Positions 9,124-18,110 of a stretch of 64,000 bases of DNA are shown one piece after another. Each line of letters opens with the position of its first letter. Position 1 is the stretch's first letter. Below the pieces are notes generated by a model, which saw nothing but the letters and a program-made list of their open reading frames with translations, was not told the DNA's origin and did not search any database. The position numbers were made by a program, and so were the translations under genes. The DNA comes from an uncultured bacterium (GTDB taxonomy: Bacteria; Bacteroidota; Bacteroidia; Bacteroidales; Muribaculaceae), in the NCBI GenBank assembly GCA_905214715.1, contig CAJMMT010000003.1, forward strand, positions 1 through 64,000, written 5' to 3'.

Positions 9124-9182
9124 TATAACCATATGAAAAAGAGGATGGCCTTTACAGCCATCCTCTTTTTCATATGGTTATA
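9124..9182. terminator. Bidirectional terminator with a 26-bp perfect stem
   Basis: Arms at 9124-9149 and 9157-9182 are perfectly complementary over 26 bp around a 7-base loop. The stem carries AAAAAGAGG on one side and CCTCTTTTT on the other, giving U-tracts for both directions. It fills the gap between the convergent permease (ends 9117) and folC (ends 9200). Confidence 0.9.
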
Positions 9183-9199
9183 TCTGCATTCGGGCGGTT

Positions 9200-10558
9200 T
9201 TATTTCTGCTCAGTCTGCCGCAGGGCGGCCAGATAGTCGGCTACCACAAATGTAGACCCCCCTATGAAAAGTATGTCTTGCTCACCGCAATCACCACGGG
9301 CTGCGACGGCAGCCTCGGCAACCGTAGGAAATTCGCGGCAACCCAGGCCCGAGGCACGGCATTTCGCTCCCAGTTCCTTAACCGGGAGCGCCCGTGGTAT
9401 CAGCGCGTTTGAAATATAATATTCAGCCTCTTGCGGAAGAAGAGCCAATATATCGTCGATAGCCTTGTCGGCCACGAATCCCATCACAATGCGAAGTTTA
9501 CCATGCTTGCGATGGCGCATCATCTCGCGCAGCTGCGCCACGTTATAGCGTATGCCCGCTTCATTATGACCTGTGTCGCATATGGTAAGGGGATGCTCGC
9601 AGGTAACCGTCCAACGCCCCATAAGTCCCGTATTGACCACTACGTTGGCGATGCCCGAAGCCACGTCTCTCTCCGATATCGGAAACAGATCGCGCCCTAT
9701 TATCTCTTTAGCGGCAACCAGTACAGTACGCAAGTTGGCAATCTGGTAATAACCGCCAAGAGGAGATGATATCATGCCGCCGAGTGTCGAGAGGCATTCC
9801 CAGCCGGAAGGCATAAGACTGCGCACCGGTTTGAGTATATCGGGATAATCGTCAGCGAAAATTATCGGGGCTCCAACTTCATAGGCTCGATTGGTGAAAA
9901 CATTCCTTACATCACCTTCCGCCTCCCCTATCACAACCGGTATATCTTTTTTTATAATACCGGCCTTCTCGGTAGCGATCTCTTCAAGAGTCGAACCGAG
10001 AAACTGTGTATGGTCTTTCGATATGTTGGTTATCACACATAGCTCAGGCGTAAGTATATTGGTGGAATCGAGACGTCCCCCCATTCCAACCTCTATAACC
10101 GCCACATCCACTTTTTCCGATGCGAACCAGTCGAAAGCCATCATCATGGTAAGCTCGAAGAAAGAGGGCGAACCGCTGTAATCCATCTCTTTCCACCTGT
10201 CGACGAATTCCACCACCTTCGCACGGGGAATCATCTGACCGTTTATGCGTATACGTTCGCGGAAATCAACGAGATGAGGAGAGGTATACAAAGCTGTCTT
10301 GAGCCCCGCCTCCTGCAGAATCGAGGCTAAGTTGTGAGATGTACTCCCCTTGCCGTTGGTACCCGCTATATGTATACTGCGGAATTTCCGGTGGGGATTT
10401 CCAAATGCTTCGGCGAGAGCTACCGAAGTCTCGAGTCCCGGCTTATATGCGGCCGCCCCTACGCGTGAGAACATGGGAAGACGACCGTAAAGATATTCGA
10501 GTGCGGAATTATATTCGCTGTCTGTGGCCGAAAGGCCTGATGAGAAATTTGAATTCAT
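9200..10558 (-). CDS. folC: Bifunctional folylpolyglutamate/dihydrofolate synthase
   Basis: A 452-residue Mur-ligase-family enzyme that adds glutamate to folates and probably makes dihydrofolate. GTNGKGSTSH is the ATP P-loop, MGGRLDSTN and ISKDHTQFLG are family motifs, and ICDTGHNEAG lies in the C-terminal domain. ATG 10558 is chosen because it follows the chrA stop with a purine run (AAAAG) ahead; an in-frame ATG at 10573 would overlap chrA by 11 bases. It is the last gene of a chrA-chrA-folC run. Confidence 0.92.
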   Translation of the reverse strand: MNSNFSSGLSATDSEYNSALEYLYGRLPMFSRVGAAAYKPGLETSVALAEAFGNPHRKFRSIHIAGTNGKGSTSHNLASILQEAGLKTALYTSPHLVDFRERIRINGQMIPRAKVVEFVDRWKEMDYSGSPSFFELTMMMAFDWFASEKVDVAVIEVGMGGRLDSTNILTPELCVITNISKDHTQFLGSTLEEIATEKAGIIKKDIPVVIGEAEGDVRNVFTNRAYEVGAPIIFADDYPDILKPVRSLMPSGWECLSTLGGMISSPLGGYYQIANLRTVLVAAKEIIGRDLFPISERDVASGIANVVVNTGLMGRWTVTCEHPLTICDTGHNEAGIRYNVAQLREMMRHRKHGKLRIVMGFVADKAIDDILALLPQEAEYYISNALIPRALPVKELGAKCRASGLGCREFPTVAEAAVAARGDCGEQDILFIGGSTFVVADYLAALRQTEQK

Positions 10559-10562
10559 CTTT

Positions 10563-11171
10563 TCATAGAGCATATAATATGAACCCGGCTATTCCCGCCA
10601 TGACAATGACCCATATAGGATGGATTGAGATGCGGGAGCCGCGCCATGGAATCTTGAAAAAAACCAGACAGAACGCCGATATGCAGATTATGACACTTGC
10701 CACCAACTGCGACGTGCGGCCGTCAGGCATGAAATTAGGAGCGTTCATAAGCAGAATCGCCGCGGAAGCGATAAGCCCCACAACCACCGGTCTCAGGCCT
10801 GAGAAAACAGCCTTTATCACTCCGCTTTCGTTATGACGGCGTATAAAGTGGCTGGCGTACACCACAAGCAGGAAAGAGGGCACCACCACCGCCAGGGTGG
10901 CGAGCAGGGAACCGAGCAGCCCCCAATACCATGTGTCAAGAGCGGGGTCTACCTGCCCCGGGGCTACAAAACCTATGTATGTCGCCGAGTTTATCCCTAT
11001 AGGGCCGGGGGTCATCTGCGAGATAGCCACAATGTCAGTAAACATTGTCTCTGAAATCCAACCGGGATCCACTACCGATTTCTCGACCAGCGACAGCATG
11101 GCGTATCCGCCTCCGAAGCCGAAAATGCCTATCTTGATATAGGCCCATATAAGTTGCCAGTAAATAGTCAT
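10563..11171 (-). CDS. Half-size ChrA chromate-transporter family protein
   Basis: A 202-residue membrane protein with one ChrA domain. The motif FGFGGGYAMLSLVE near the N-terminus and SQMTPGPIGINSATYIG are classic CHR-domain blocks. Short-chain CHR proteins act as pairs, and its partner lies 12 bases upstream. Whether chromate, sulfate or another anion is carried is not shown by sequence; presence of the family does not prove chromate resistance. Confidence 0.87.
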   Translation of the reverse strand: MTIYWQLIWAYIKIGIFGFGGGYAMLSLVEKSVVDPGWISETMFTDIVAISQMTPGPIGINSATYIGFVAPGQVDPALDTWYWGLLGSLLATLAVVVPSFLLVVYASHFIRRHNESGVIKAVFSGLRPVVVGLIASAAILLMNAPNFMPDGRTSQLVASVIICISAFCLVFFKIPWRGSRISIHPIWVIVMAGIAGFILYAL

Positions 11172-11183
11172 TTTCCAATCCTC

Positions 11184-11795
11184 CTATACTTTATTCCGTT
11201 TATGTTTACCTGATTTCCATATCGCCCATCCTCCCAGGGCACCGAGCACGATGTAAAGGACAGGGTTGGACACAATACCCATGTCGAGAGATATCATAAG
11301 GGCCACCACCAACGGTATCCAGACCGTGCGCCATGTAAGATGAGCGGCTTTGGCCGACGTTATCACAGGCGCCACGATTAGAGCCACCACTGCCGGGCGT
11401 ATGCCCATGAATATCGCCGATACCACCCTGTTGCCCTTTATCATATCGGGAGTGAGGAAGATGGCTATACACAATATTATCAGAAACGAAGGGAGTATGG
11501 TGCCGAGTGCGGCGGTTACACTACCGCGCATCCCTCTCACCTTATCGCCTACGGAAGTGGCGATATTGACGGCTAAAATACCCGGCAACGACTGGGCCAC
11601 GGCAAGGAGATCGAGAAACTCATCGCGTTCTATCCAACGGTGATTGTCTACAATCTCGCGTTCTATAATGGAAATCATAGCCCATCCTCCGCCAAATGTA
11701 AAAAGACCTATCTTGAAAAAGGAGGAGAAAAGCTGGCCGAGAGGGGCAACCTTACCCTCTTCCGAGCGGGTATCTTCAGAATCTGTTAGCATCAT
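11184..11795 (-). CDS. Half-size ChrA chromate-transporter family protein (partner)
   Basis: A 203-residue membrane protein, paired with the next gene. GLFTFGGGWAMISIIERE and AVAQSLPGILAVNIAT match the N-terminal CHR domain. The two copies presumably insert in opposite orientations and work as a heterodimer, as known for short-chain CHR pairs. There is a hydrophilic N-terminal tail of about 25 residues. A -7-like box (TAATTTTG, minus strand, 11857-11850) lies about 55 bases upstream, without a clear -33 element. Confidence 0.87.
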   Translation of the reverse strand: MMLTDSEDTRSEEGKVAPLGQLFSSFFKIGLFTFGGGWAMISIIEREIVDNHRWIERDEFLDLLAVAQSLPGILAVNIATSVGDKVRGMRGSVTAALGTILPSFLIILCIAIFLTPDMIKGNRVVSAIFMGIRPAVVALIVAPVITSAKAAHLTWRTVWIPLVVALMISLDMGIVSNPVLYIVLGALGGWAIWKSGKHKRNKV

Positions 11796-11856
11796 ATCTT
11801 ATACGGAGAGTTACGGATCCTATCCCCGGAGACTCTCTTTTAACTGATACAAAATT

Positions 11857-11898
11857 ATAAAAAACCGGACTTGCCACCATAGGCAAAACCGGCTTTTT
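11857..11898 (-). terminator. Terminator after the RNase G gene
   Basis: On the minus strand a stem of CCGG plus TTGCC paired with GGCAA plus CCGG (two-base internal mismatch, 6-base loop) is followed by TTTTTT. It lies downstream of the rng stop at 11984 and just upstream of the chrA pair. Confidence 0.75.
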
Positions 11899-11983
11899 AA
11901 TAGGTAAATTAAATGTCGACTCTCTTAGAGAGTATTTCTTCCAAAATCCCGAGACTCGTTCAGGAGCGTTTCTTCCCGAAACG

Positions 11984-13609
11984 CTATTCCTCTTTCTGTT
12001 GGTCGCGGTTGCCACGTGTCTTGTTTTTCGAGTGGCTGCTGTTCATGTCGCTCTCCTCTTTGAGGTCTATCTCCTTTCCGTCGTTATCTACCACGCGGTA
12101 TTCAAGCATGGCTAAAGCCTCATCGGCCACCACTTTCAGTCCACGTCCGTACCTACGTTTCCATTTACCATAGATAGAGAACATCCCCTTCTTGACATAA
12201 GCTTCGACATATGGATGGATATAGAGTGTGAATTTCTTAACCTTAAGGCTGCTTACCAGATAATCGAGCTTTTCGTCGAGTTTGTCGGTAAAAAGAAGCG
12301 AAGGTTGCACCAATCCTTTCCCAAAGCAACTGGGACAAGTCTCTTCCGTAGTTATGTCGAGAGCCGGACGCACACGCTGGCGCGTGATCTGCATCAGACC
12401 GAACTTACTGAGAGGAAGGATATTGTGGCGTGCTCTATCGTTGGCCATAACATCTCTCATGTGTTCGAGAAGCGTCTGTCTGTGTTCCGCTTTGGCCATA
12501 TCGATGAAATCGATCACGATAATGCCACCCATATCGCGCAACCGTAGCTGCCGGGCAATTTCATCGGCGGCTCTCAGGTTGACCTCCAGGGCGTTAGTTT
12601 CCTGATCCGAGCCCGCTTTGGAACGATTTCCAGAGTTCACATCGATTACGTGCAGGGCCTCGGTGTGCTCAATAATGATATAGGCTCCGCTCTTAAAAGA
12701 GACAGTCTTTCCGAAGCTGCTCTTGATCTGGCGGGTGATATTGAAATTGTCGAAAATCGGAACATCCTTGGAATAGAGCTTTACTATGTCGCGGTTATCG
12801 GGGGCTATGAGTCCCACATAATTCTGAATCTGCGAGAAAGTCTCGGCTTCGTTGACATAGATGTTCTCGAAGTTCGGAGTAAACAGGTCTCTGATAATTC
12901 CTACGGCTCTCGAATCTTCCTCATAAATAAGGGTCGGGGGTTCGGAACGCTGCATTTTGGAGATAGATTCCTCCCAGCATTTCACCAGAGTACGCATCTC
13001 ATTGTTGAGCTCGGCCACACGCTTGTTTTCAGCCGAAGTACGGATAATGACGCCGAAGCCTTTAGGTTTTATGCTCCCTATCAGCTGGCGCAGACGCACT
13101 TTTTCTTCTGTCGACTTGATTTTCTGAGAAATTGAAATCTTGTCGCCGAAGGGTATCAATACCATGAAACGTCCGGTAAAGGATATTTCGGTGGTAAGAC
13201 GCGGCCCTTTTGTAGAGATCGGCTCCTTGGCAATCTGCACCAGAAGCTTGCGTCCCGGTGCGAGAAGGTCGGTTATAGAACCATCTTTAGGAATCTCCGG
13301 TTCTGTTGCGAACTTGGAGATATTGGGTACTTTCCGGGGTTCTTTCAACGCTTCGTCGAGAAACTTGGCGTATGTATTGAAATTGGGCCCCAGGTCGAGA
13401 TAATGGAGAAAAGCATCCTTTTCGTAGCCGACATTAACGAAAGAGGCGTTCAGACCCGGCATGATTTTCTTGACAGTGGCCAGGTAGAGGTCTCCTACGG
13501 CATAAGCCTGATTGCGGTTTTCCTTCTGCAGGGAAACGAGTCTCGAATCTTCGAGCAAGGCAATCGAGATGTCCTTTTCGCGGACATCAACTACCAATTC
13601 GCTTTTCAT
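11984..13609 (-). CDS. rng: Rne/Rng family ribonuclease (RNase G)
   Basis: A 541-residue endoribonuclease that processes and degrades RNA at single-stranded AU-rich sites. The S1-like domain lies at about residues 35-130 (GDLYLATVKKIMPGLNASF). The catalytic metal-binding region contains VIDVNSGNRS and IVIDFIDMAKAEHR, and the zinc-link is TEETCPSCFGKG. It lacks the long RNase E scaffold tail; the C-terminus is a short charged stretch. It lies downstream of hupB-like and 29-residue basic protein genes. Confidence 0.93.
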   Translation of the reverse strand: MKSELVVDVREKDISIALLEDSRLVSLQKENRNQAYAVGDLYLATVKKIMPGLNASFVNVGYEKDAFLHYLDLGPNFNTYAKFLDEALKEPRKVPNISKFATEPEIPKDGSITDLLAPGRKLLVQIAKEPISTKGPRLTTEISFTGRFMVLIPFGDKISISQKIKSTEEKVRLRQLIGSIKPKGFGVIIRTSAENKRVAELNNEMRTLVKCWEESISKMQRSEPPTLIYEEDSRAVGIIRDLFTPNFENIYVNEAETFSQIQNYVGLIAPDNRDIVKLYSKDVPIFDNFNITRQIKSSFGKTVSFKSGAYIIIEHTEALHVIDVNSGNRSKAGSDQETNALEVNLRAADEIARQLRLRDMGGIIVIDFIDMAKAEHRQTLLEHMRDVMANDRARHNILPLSKFGLMQITRQRVRPALDITTEETCPSCFGKGLVQPSLLFTDKLDEKLDYLVSSLKVKKFTLYIHPYVEAYVKKGMFSIYGKWKRRYGRGLKVVADEALAMLEYRVVDNDGKEIDLKEESDMNSSHSKNKTRGNRDQQKEE

Positions 13610-13622
13610 ATTTTATAAAAGG

Positions 13623-13655
13623 TTTCGCCGGCAGGAACAATCCAGGCCGGCGAAA
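13623..13655 (-). terminator. Hairpin between the 29-residue protein gene and rng
   Basis: TTTCGCCGGC and GCCGGCGAAA form a perfect 10-bp stem around a 13-base loop, followed on the minus strand by CCTTTTATAAAA. It could terminate the small basic gene or partly attenuate transcription into rng, whose ATG is only 14 bases further on. Confidence 0.7.
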
Positions 13656-13672
13656 GGTTCCTTGGAAGAATC

Positions 13673-13762
13673 TTATTTCTTCTTATGACGATTCTTTCTC
13701 AGTCTTTTCTTACGCTTATGGGTAGCCATCTTGTGGCCTTTTCTTTTCTTTCCGCTGGGCAT
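13673..13762 (-). CDS. 29-residue basic protein, AURKAIP1/COX24-like
   Basis: This tiny gene encodes a protein starting MPSGKKRKRHKMATHK and ending in RHKKK, with more than half of its residues Lys, Arg or His. I recognise it as the short Bacteroidota protein annotated as an AURKAIP1/COX24 domain protein, related to the mitochondrial small-subunit ribosomal protein mS38; a ribosomal role is inferred. It lies 92 bases downstream of HU and upstream of rng, with its own hairpin after the stop. Confidence 0.85.
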   Translation of the reverse strand: MPSGKKRKGHKMATHKRKKRLRKNRHKKK

Positions 13763-13854
13763 AACAGTTATTGTTTAATATTTTTAATCAAATTTTCGTT
13801 CCACTCTCTGTCATGTTAAATTCAAACACACTACAGGAGAGCGGTCGCTTATTC

Positions 13855-14127
13855 TTATTTTACGCGATCCAGGAACTGACGAGAGGGCTTGAACGCCGGA
13901 ATCTTATGTTCCGGTATGATGATGGTAGTGTTCTTTGAGATGTTGCGGGCTGTTTTTTCGCGGCGGGTCTTGATAATGAAGCTACCGAAACCACGAAGAT
14001 AAACGTTGTTGCCTTCGGCCATAGAGTCCTTCATGACCTCCATGAATTTTTCAACAGTGGCCAGGACCGCTGCCTTGTCAAGGCCGGTGCTGCGCGAAAT
14101 CTCGTTCACGATATCTGCTTTAGTCAT
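13855..14127 (-). CDS. HU family DNA-binding protein
   Basis: A 90-residue histone-like protein that bends DNA as a dimer. The N-terminal TKADIVNEISRSTGLDK helices, the GFGSFIIKTRREKTARN beta-arm base and the KIPAFKPSR stretch are all typical. Length is standard. No close downstream terminator was seen before the 29-residue gene, so a common transcript is possible. The 210-base gap upstream to yigZ shows no consensus promoter I can defend. Confidence 0.95.
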   Translation of the reverse strand: MTKADIVNEISRSTGLDKAAVLATVEKFMEVMKDSMAEGNNVYLRGFGSFIIKTRREKTARNISKNTTIIIPEHKIPAFKPSRQFLDRVK

Positions 14128-14338
14128 CTTTAGTTATATATGGATGGTTATTGAACTTTCTGCACAACCGCTGGAAGGCCCGATAAGAGACCTTACCGGT
14201 TTTGCGGTGCAAATATCGGTATTTTTTTTGGAATAAGCGATATAAATCGCCTAATTTCAGTCAGTGAAGCTAAAAATAGACGATTTATACCTGCCGAAAG
14301 GTGTTTCCGACTTACTATTTTCACTCATATCCCGGTTA

Positions 14339-14941
14339 TCACTCCTCCTCGGAAAGCGATACTCCCGACACTTTCTCAAGCCGCCCCGCAATCTCGTCAG
14401 CCATAGAGCGCCTTACGGCGAGGAGAACCGAACAGGTATTGTCGAATGTGGTCTCGATCGTCTCCAGTCCGAATCCCTTCACAATCTTCATCACGCCGTC
14501 AGCAGACTGATAGGGGAAGGTAACGCGCAGCTTGCGGGTACGGAACAGTTCGCGGGTGCCGGCCGCATCAAGAGCTTCGGCCGCGGCCGCGCGATAAGCG
14601 GCGATAAGTCCTGGAGTTCCTAACTTTATTCCGCCGAAATATCGCACTACCACAACCAGCACGTCGGTAAGATTGCGGCTGTTGATCTGGCCGAGTATCG
14701 GTTTACCGGCCGTTCCGGAGGGCTCTCCGTTGTCGTTCAGCATCCAATCCGTGCGCTCCGGACCGAGCATCCACGCCCAGCATACATGGCGGGCATCATG
14801 ATAATCATTGGAATAGCGTTTCACAATCTCGCGGGCTTCCGCCGCACTCTTCACCGGGCATGCGAAAGAGAGGAACTTGCTCATCTTCTCGTTTATATAC
14901 CCTTCGCCGGGTTTCGCTATCGTAAAATAACTGTCTTCCAT
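14339..14941 (-). CDS. YigZ/IMPACT family protein
   Basis: A 200-residue protein with an N-terminal UPF0029 (IMPACT) domain: KFLSFACPVKSAAEA, NDNGEPSGTAGKPILGQI and VVVVRYFGGIKLGTPGLIAAY are signature blocks. A small C-terminal DUF1949 ferredoxin-like domain follows. Bacterial members are linked to translation or RNA binding, but the biochemical role is unsettled. ATG 14941 is chosen because the domain begins immediately; upstream in-frame residues do not resemble the family. It follows the DJ-1 gene by 49 bases. Confidence 0.9.
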   Translation of the reverse strand: MEDSYFTIAKPGEGYINEKMSKFLSFACPVKSAAEAREIVKRYSNDYHDARHVCWAWMLGPERTDWMLNDNGEPSGTAGKPILGQINSRNLTDVLVVVVRYFGGIKLGTPGLIAAYRAAAAEALDAAGTRELFRTRKLRVTFPYQSADGVMKIVKGFGLETIETTFDNTCSVLLAVRRSMADEIAGRLEKVSGVSLSEEE

Positions 14942-14990
14942 CTTATCTGATACCTGCCGCAAACTCGTGTATATCCGGAACTCGCTCTGT

Positions 14991-15581
14991 TTAAATATAA
15001 TAATCGGTGGCTCCGTTTTCAGCCGCCTCATATATAAGCATGCCGGCGGCCACCTGACGCGATATTTCATGGCCGCAGGCCTCTTCGACAATGGTCAGGG
15101 CCCAGCGTGTAGCCATACCGGGGCCGGCGGCGGTTACAAACTTACCGCTTACAACCACCGGAGCCGCCTCGACCTTGGCTCCGTGAAGCATTTCGGTAAA
15201 ACCGGGATAACACGTGGCGCTTTCCCCTTCAAGAAGACCTGTCTGACCGAGGACTACAGCCGGAGCGGCACAGATAGCGGCTATGCGGCCCTCGGGAGAT
15301 GACGCCTGACGGGCAAGAAGTCCCTGCAGTGGCGCGAATTCATAAAGGTTGGAGGCTCCGGGCATTCCGCCGGGAAGGACAAGCCATGCGGGATCGGCAA
15401 ACAGGGTATTGTCGAATAAGACATCGGCGGATACCGTTACCCCATGCGCGCCTGTTACCTGAAGTGAAGCTGTAATTGATACGGTGCGCACTTTCATTCC
15501 TGCGCGGCGCATGACGTCTACGGCTGTGAGGGCTTCGATTTCTTCAAAACCGTCAGCAAGAAACAGAAAAGATTCTTTCAT
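14991..15581 (-). CDS. DJ-1/PfpI family protein
   Basis: A 196-residue class I glutamine-amidotransferase-fold protein. FLADGFEEIEALTAVDVMRRAG is the classic N-terminal block with its conserved Glu, and the nucleophile elbow is IAAICAAPAVVLG, with the Cys flanked as in DJ-1. Members act as stress-responsive hydrolases or glyoxalase/deglycase-like proteins; the substrate is not evident. It probably forms a unit with the downstream yigZ homologue. Confidence 0.9.
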   Translation of the reverse strand: MKESFLFLADGFEEIEALTAVDVMRRAGMKVRTVSITASLQVTGAHGVTVSADVLFDNTLFADPAWLVLPGGMPGASNLYEFAPLQGLLARQASSPEGRIAAICAAPAVVLGQTGLLEGESATCYPGFTEMLHGAKVEAAPVVVSGKFVTAAGPGMATRWALTIVEEACGHEISRQVAAGMLIYEAAENGATDYYI

Positions 15582-15828
15582 AGATCTTCGTTATATGTCT
15601 TGGTTTTTAAATATTGTACGGCTGTGGTAGTTTCAGACCACGCCAATCGCAAGATGAGGAGGGAACATATATACTACTAAGTTAACAAAAAAACTCGGTT
15701 ATTACCACACCGGCGCCGAAATATTACAAAAATTTATTTTCGCGGCCACGTGAAAAGGATTTTTTGCTTAATTTTGCCATAAGTGGAATTACGCGCACAT
15801 TCACGCTGCTGTTTTCCACGATATCGTT

Positions 15829-16812
15829 ATGCGGATTCCTTCTACGACAAAATCACTGTTTTCGCTACTCATTCTGGCCGGAATCCTCTTTCTAACCACC
15901 TGCGGCAGGAAAGAAGGATACCATTCGGTTAGAGGCGGCGTATGGTCTACCACATACCATATAACTTTCCGAGGCCCCGCCCAACTTGAGGACTCGATCG
16001 AGGCTGTACTAAATGAAGTGGGGCGATCATTGTCGCCTTTCGATTCCCTTTCGCTCGTATCCAAGGTTAACAGACAGAAAGAGACAGATATCGACATACA
16101 TTTCAAGAAAGTATACGACATATCGAAGAAAATCAACGAACTCAGCGGCGGAGCCTTCGACCCTACACTTGCCCCTCTTATACGAACATGGGGGTTCGGC
16201 CAGGGACACACACCGACCGCCGACACTCTGCGTCTTGACTCCATCGCCCGCTTCATCGGGCTATCGAAAACCAGAATGAAGGGCAATCGTCTTATCAAGG
16301 AGAACAAAAATGTGGAGTTCAACTTCTCTGCTGTAGCCAAGGGCTATGGATGCGACGCAATCGGAGCCATGTTCCGCAGGAATTCGGTTAAAGACTATCT
16401 GATAGAAATAGGAGGCGAAGTGCTTGCCTCCGGCAAATCCCCGCGTCAGAGCGAATGGCGCGTGGGGATAGAATCTCCCGACAACTATACCGGAGCCGGA
16501 GCAGGGAGAAGGGAATACCTGGATTTCATAAACCTTAAAAACGAGGGCATAGCCACCTCAAGTAATCTGCGCAATTCGCAAGTAGTGAACGGTCGCAGAA
16601 GAGGGCACATCATGTCGGTGAATATGATGGCTCCGGTTGAAACCGACGTGCTGTCGGCCACTGTCGTAGCCAAAAGCTGCGGTACAGCCGACGCGCTTGC
16701 CACGGCCGCGATAGCGTGCGGCGCGCAACAGGGTTGCGAACTGCTGCGACGCGCCAAGGCGAGAGGCGTGCTTGTAACGGCCGACTCCATAATCTATATA
16801 GACTGGAAATGA
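15829..16812 (+). CDS. apbE: ApbE family FAD:protein FMN transferase, lipoprotein
   Basis: A 327-residue periplasm-facing enzyme that attaches FMN to Thr residues of targets such as NqrC or RnfG. The signal peptide ends in a lipobox-like FLTTC, so lipid anchoring is likely. Conserved ApbE blocks include VNRQKET, FDPTLAPLIRTWGFG, FNFSAVAKGYGCD, IEIGGEVLASG and GIATSSNLRN. A -7-like TAATTTTG lies at 15769-15776. No flavoprotein target is encoded nearby. The stop overlaps the rmuC start. Confidence 0.92.
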   Translation: MRIPSTTKSLFSLLILAGILFLTTCGRKEGYHSVRGGVWSTTYHITFRGPAQLEDSIEAVLNEVGRSLSPFDSLSLVSKVNRQKETDIDIHFKKVYDISKKINELSGGAFDPTLAPLIRTWGFGQGHTPTADTLRLDSIARFIGLSKTRMKGNRLIKENKNVEFNFSAVAKGYGCDAIGAMFRRNSVKDYLIEIGGEVLASGKSPRQSEWRVGIESPDNYTGAGAGRREYLDFINLKNEGIATSSNLRNSQVVNGRRRGHIMSVNMMAPVETDVLSATVVAKSCGTADALATAAIACGAQQGCELLRRAKARGVLVTADSIIYIDWK

Positions 16813-18095
16813 CTACAACCATACTTTGCGTAATAATATTGCTGCTGACGGCAGCCCTTACAGTCAGTATACTTAAAGGGAACCGCGATACCGGCAGGGC
16901 GGCACGAGAAGCCGAGAACCTGCGTAATACGCTTGAAACCAAAATATCGGCTTACGCCGATATGAACCAGCAATTGCTCAGGGAACAGAAAGAGTGGGCC
17001 GACAGGCATGCCGAAGAGATGCGCCAGGCAACCATACACCAACTGAGCCATATGGCAGACCAAAATCTGCGCGAGCATCAGGCGGACCTGCGCGAAAGCA
17101 ACATGCGCGAGATGGAAAGGATAATGACTCCGCTGAAAAGCAAACTCGACGAATTTTCGCGTGCTGTCTCGGATGCCTACATGAATGAGAACGCAAGTCG
17201 GAAATCGCTTACAGATCAGATTACGCTGCTGATGCAGCTGAACCGCGACATAGGCCGCGATGCACGCAACCTCACTTCCGCACTCAAAGGAGACAGTAAA
17301 GTGCAGGGAGACTGGGGGGAGACGCTGTTGCAGACACTGCTCGAAAGCGCAGGATTGGTAAAGAATGTGCATTTTTTCCTCCAGGTGACCGCCGACGATA
17401 CGGGTCGACAGCTTACAGATGAGAACGGCAGACGCCAACGCCCCGACGTTGTGGTGAACCTCAGCGACGGGCACCGGATGGTGATAGACTCCAAGGTCTC
17501 GCTAACAGCCTATTCCCGGTATGTGGCCGCCGAAAGCGAAGAGGAACGCAACCGCGAGGGGAAGCTGCACCTTGTATCTGTAAAAAAACATATAGATGAA
17601 CTTGCAACCAAACAGTACCAGAAACAGATACGCGGTGCCGCCGACCACGTTCTCATGTTCATGCCGATAGAGGGATCTTATTACACGGCCATGCAGCTTG
17701 ACCCGGATTTGTGGCGCTATGCCTTCGAGCGCAATGTGGCCATCGTCTCCCCTACCCATCTCTTTTCGGTGATGCAATTGGTAAGCCAGTTATGGAGCCG
17801 GGAGAAACAGGAACGCAACGCGGAAGAGATAGCGCGTCAGGGAGGGCTGCTATACGACCGGGTGGCAGCTTTCCTGAACGAATTCGCCACCATAGGCAAC
17901 AGTCTCGACACGGTCAGGGCCCGATACGACCGCTGTTTCGAATCGCTTACCAAAGGAAGACAAAGCGTGGTAGCACGCGCGGAACGCATGCGCGAACTGG
18001 GCACGCCGGTAAAGAGACGCATAAGCAGCCAGCTTGCCGACGCCGTGGAAGATTACAGTGAAAGCGACGAATCTTCCCAAGATACCATAGATTAG
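16809..18095 (+). CDS. rmuC: DNA recombination protein RmuC
   Basis: A 428-residue protein with an N-terminal membrane segment (about residues 3-20), a long coiled coil to about residue 130, and the RmuC nuclease-like core containing GDWGETLLQTLLESAG, RPDVVVNLSDGHRMVIDSK and DHVLMFMPIEGSYY. RmuC limits inversion of short inverted repeats. The ATG overlaps the apbE stop (ATGA), which fixes the start against an in-frame GTG at 16716. Only 15 bases separate its stop from the convergent patatin gene. Confidence 0.93.
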   Translation: MTTTILCVIILLLTAALTVSILKGNRDTGRAAREAENLRNTLETKISAYADMNQQLLREQKEWADRHAEEMRQATIHQLSHMADQNLREHQADLRESNMREMERIMTPLKSKLDEFSRAVSDAYMNENASRKSLTDQITLLMQLNRDIGRDARNLTSALKGDSKVQGDWGETLLQTLLESAGLVKNVHFFLQVTADDTGRQLTDENGRRQRPDVVVNLSDGHRMVIDSKVSLTAYSRYVAAESEEERNREGKLHLVSVKKHIDELATKQYQKQIRGAADHVLMFMPIEGSYYTAMQLDPDLWRYAFERNVAIVSPTHLFSVMQLVSQLWSREKQERNAEEIARQGGLLYDRVAAFLNEFATIGNSLDTVRARYDRCFESLTKGRQSVVARAERMRELGTPVKRRISSQLADAVEDYSESDESSQDTID

Positions 18096-18110
18096 AGACA
18101 TGCCGGGGAT

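Noticed and set aside
10563..11795. Chromate resistance island acquired by transfer
   Set aside because: The two half-size ChrA genes lie in a normal chromosomal context with folC, with no mobile-element genes or direct repeats; short CHR pairs are common in this phylum.
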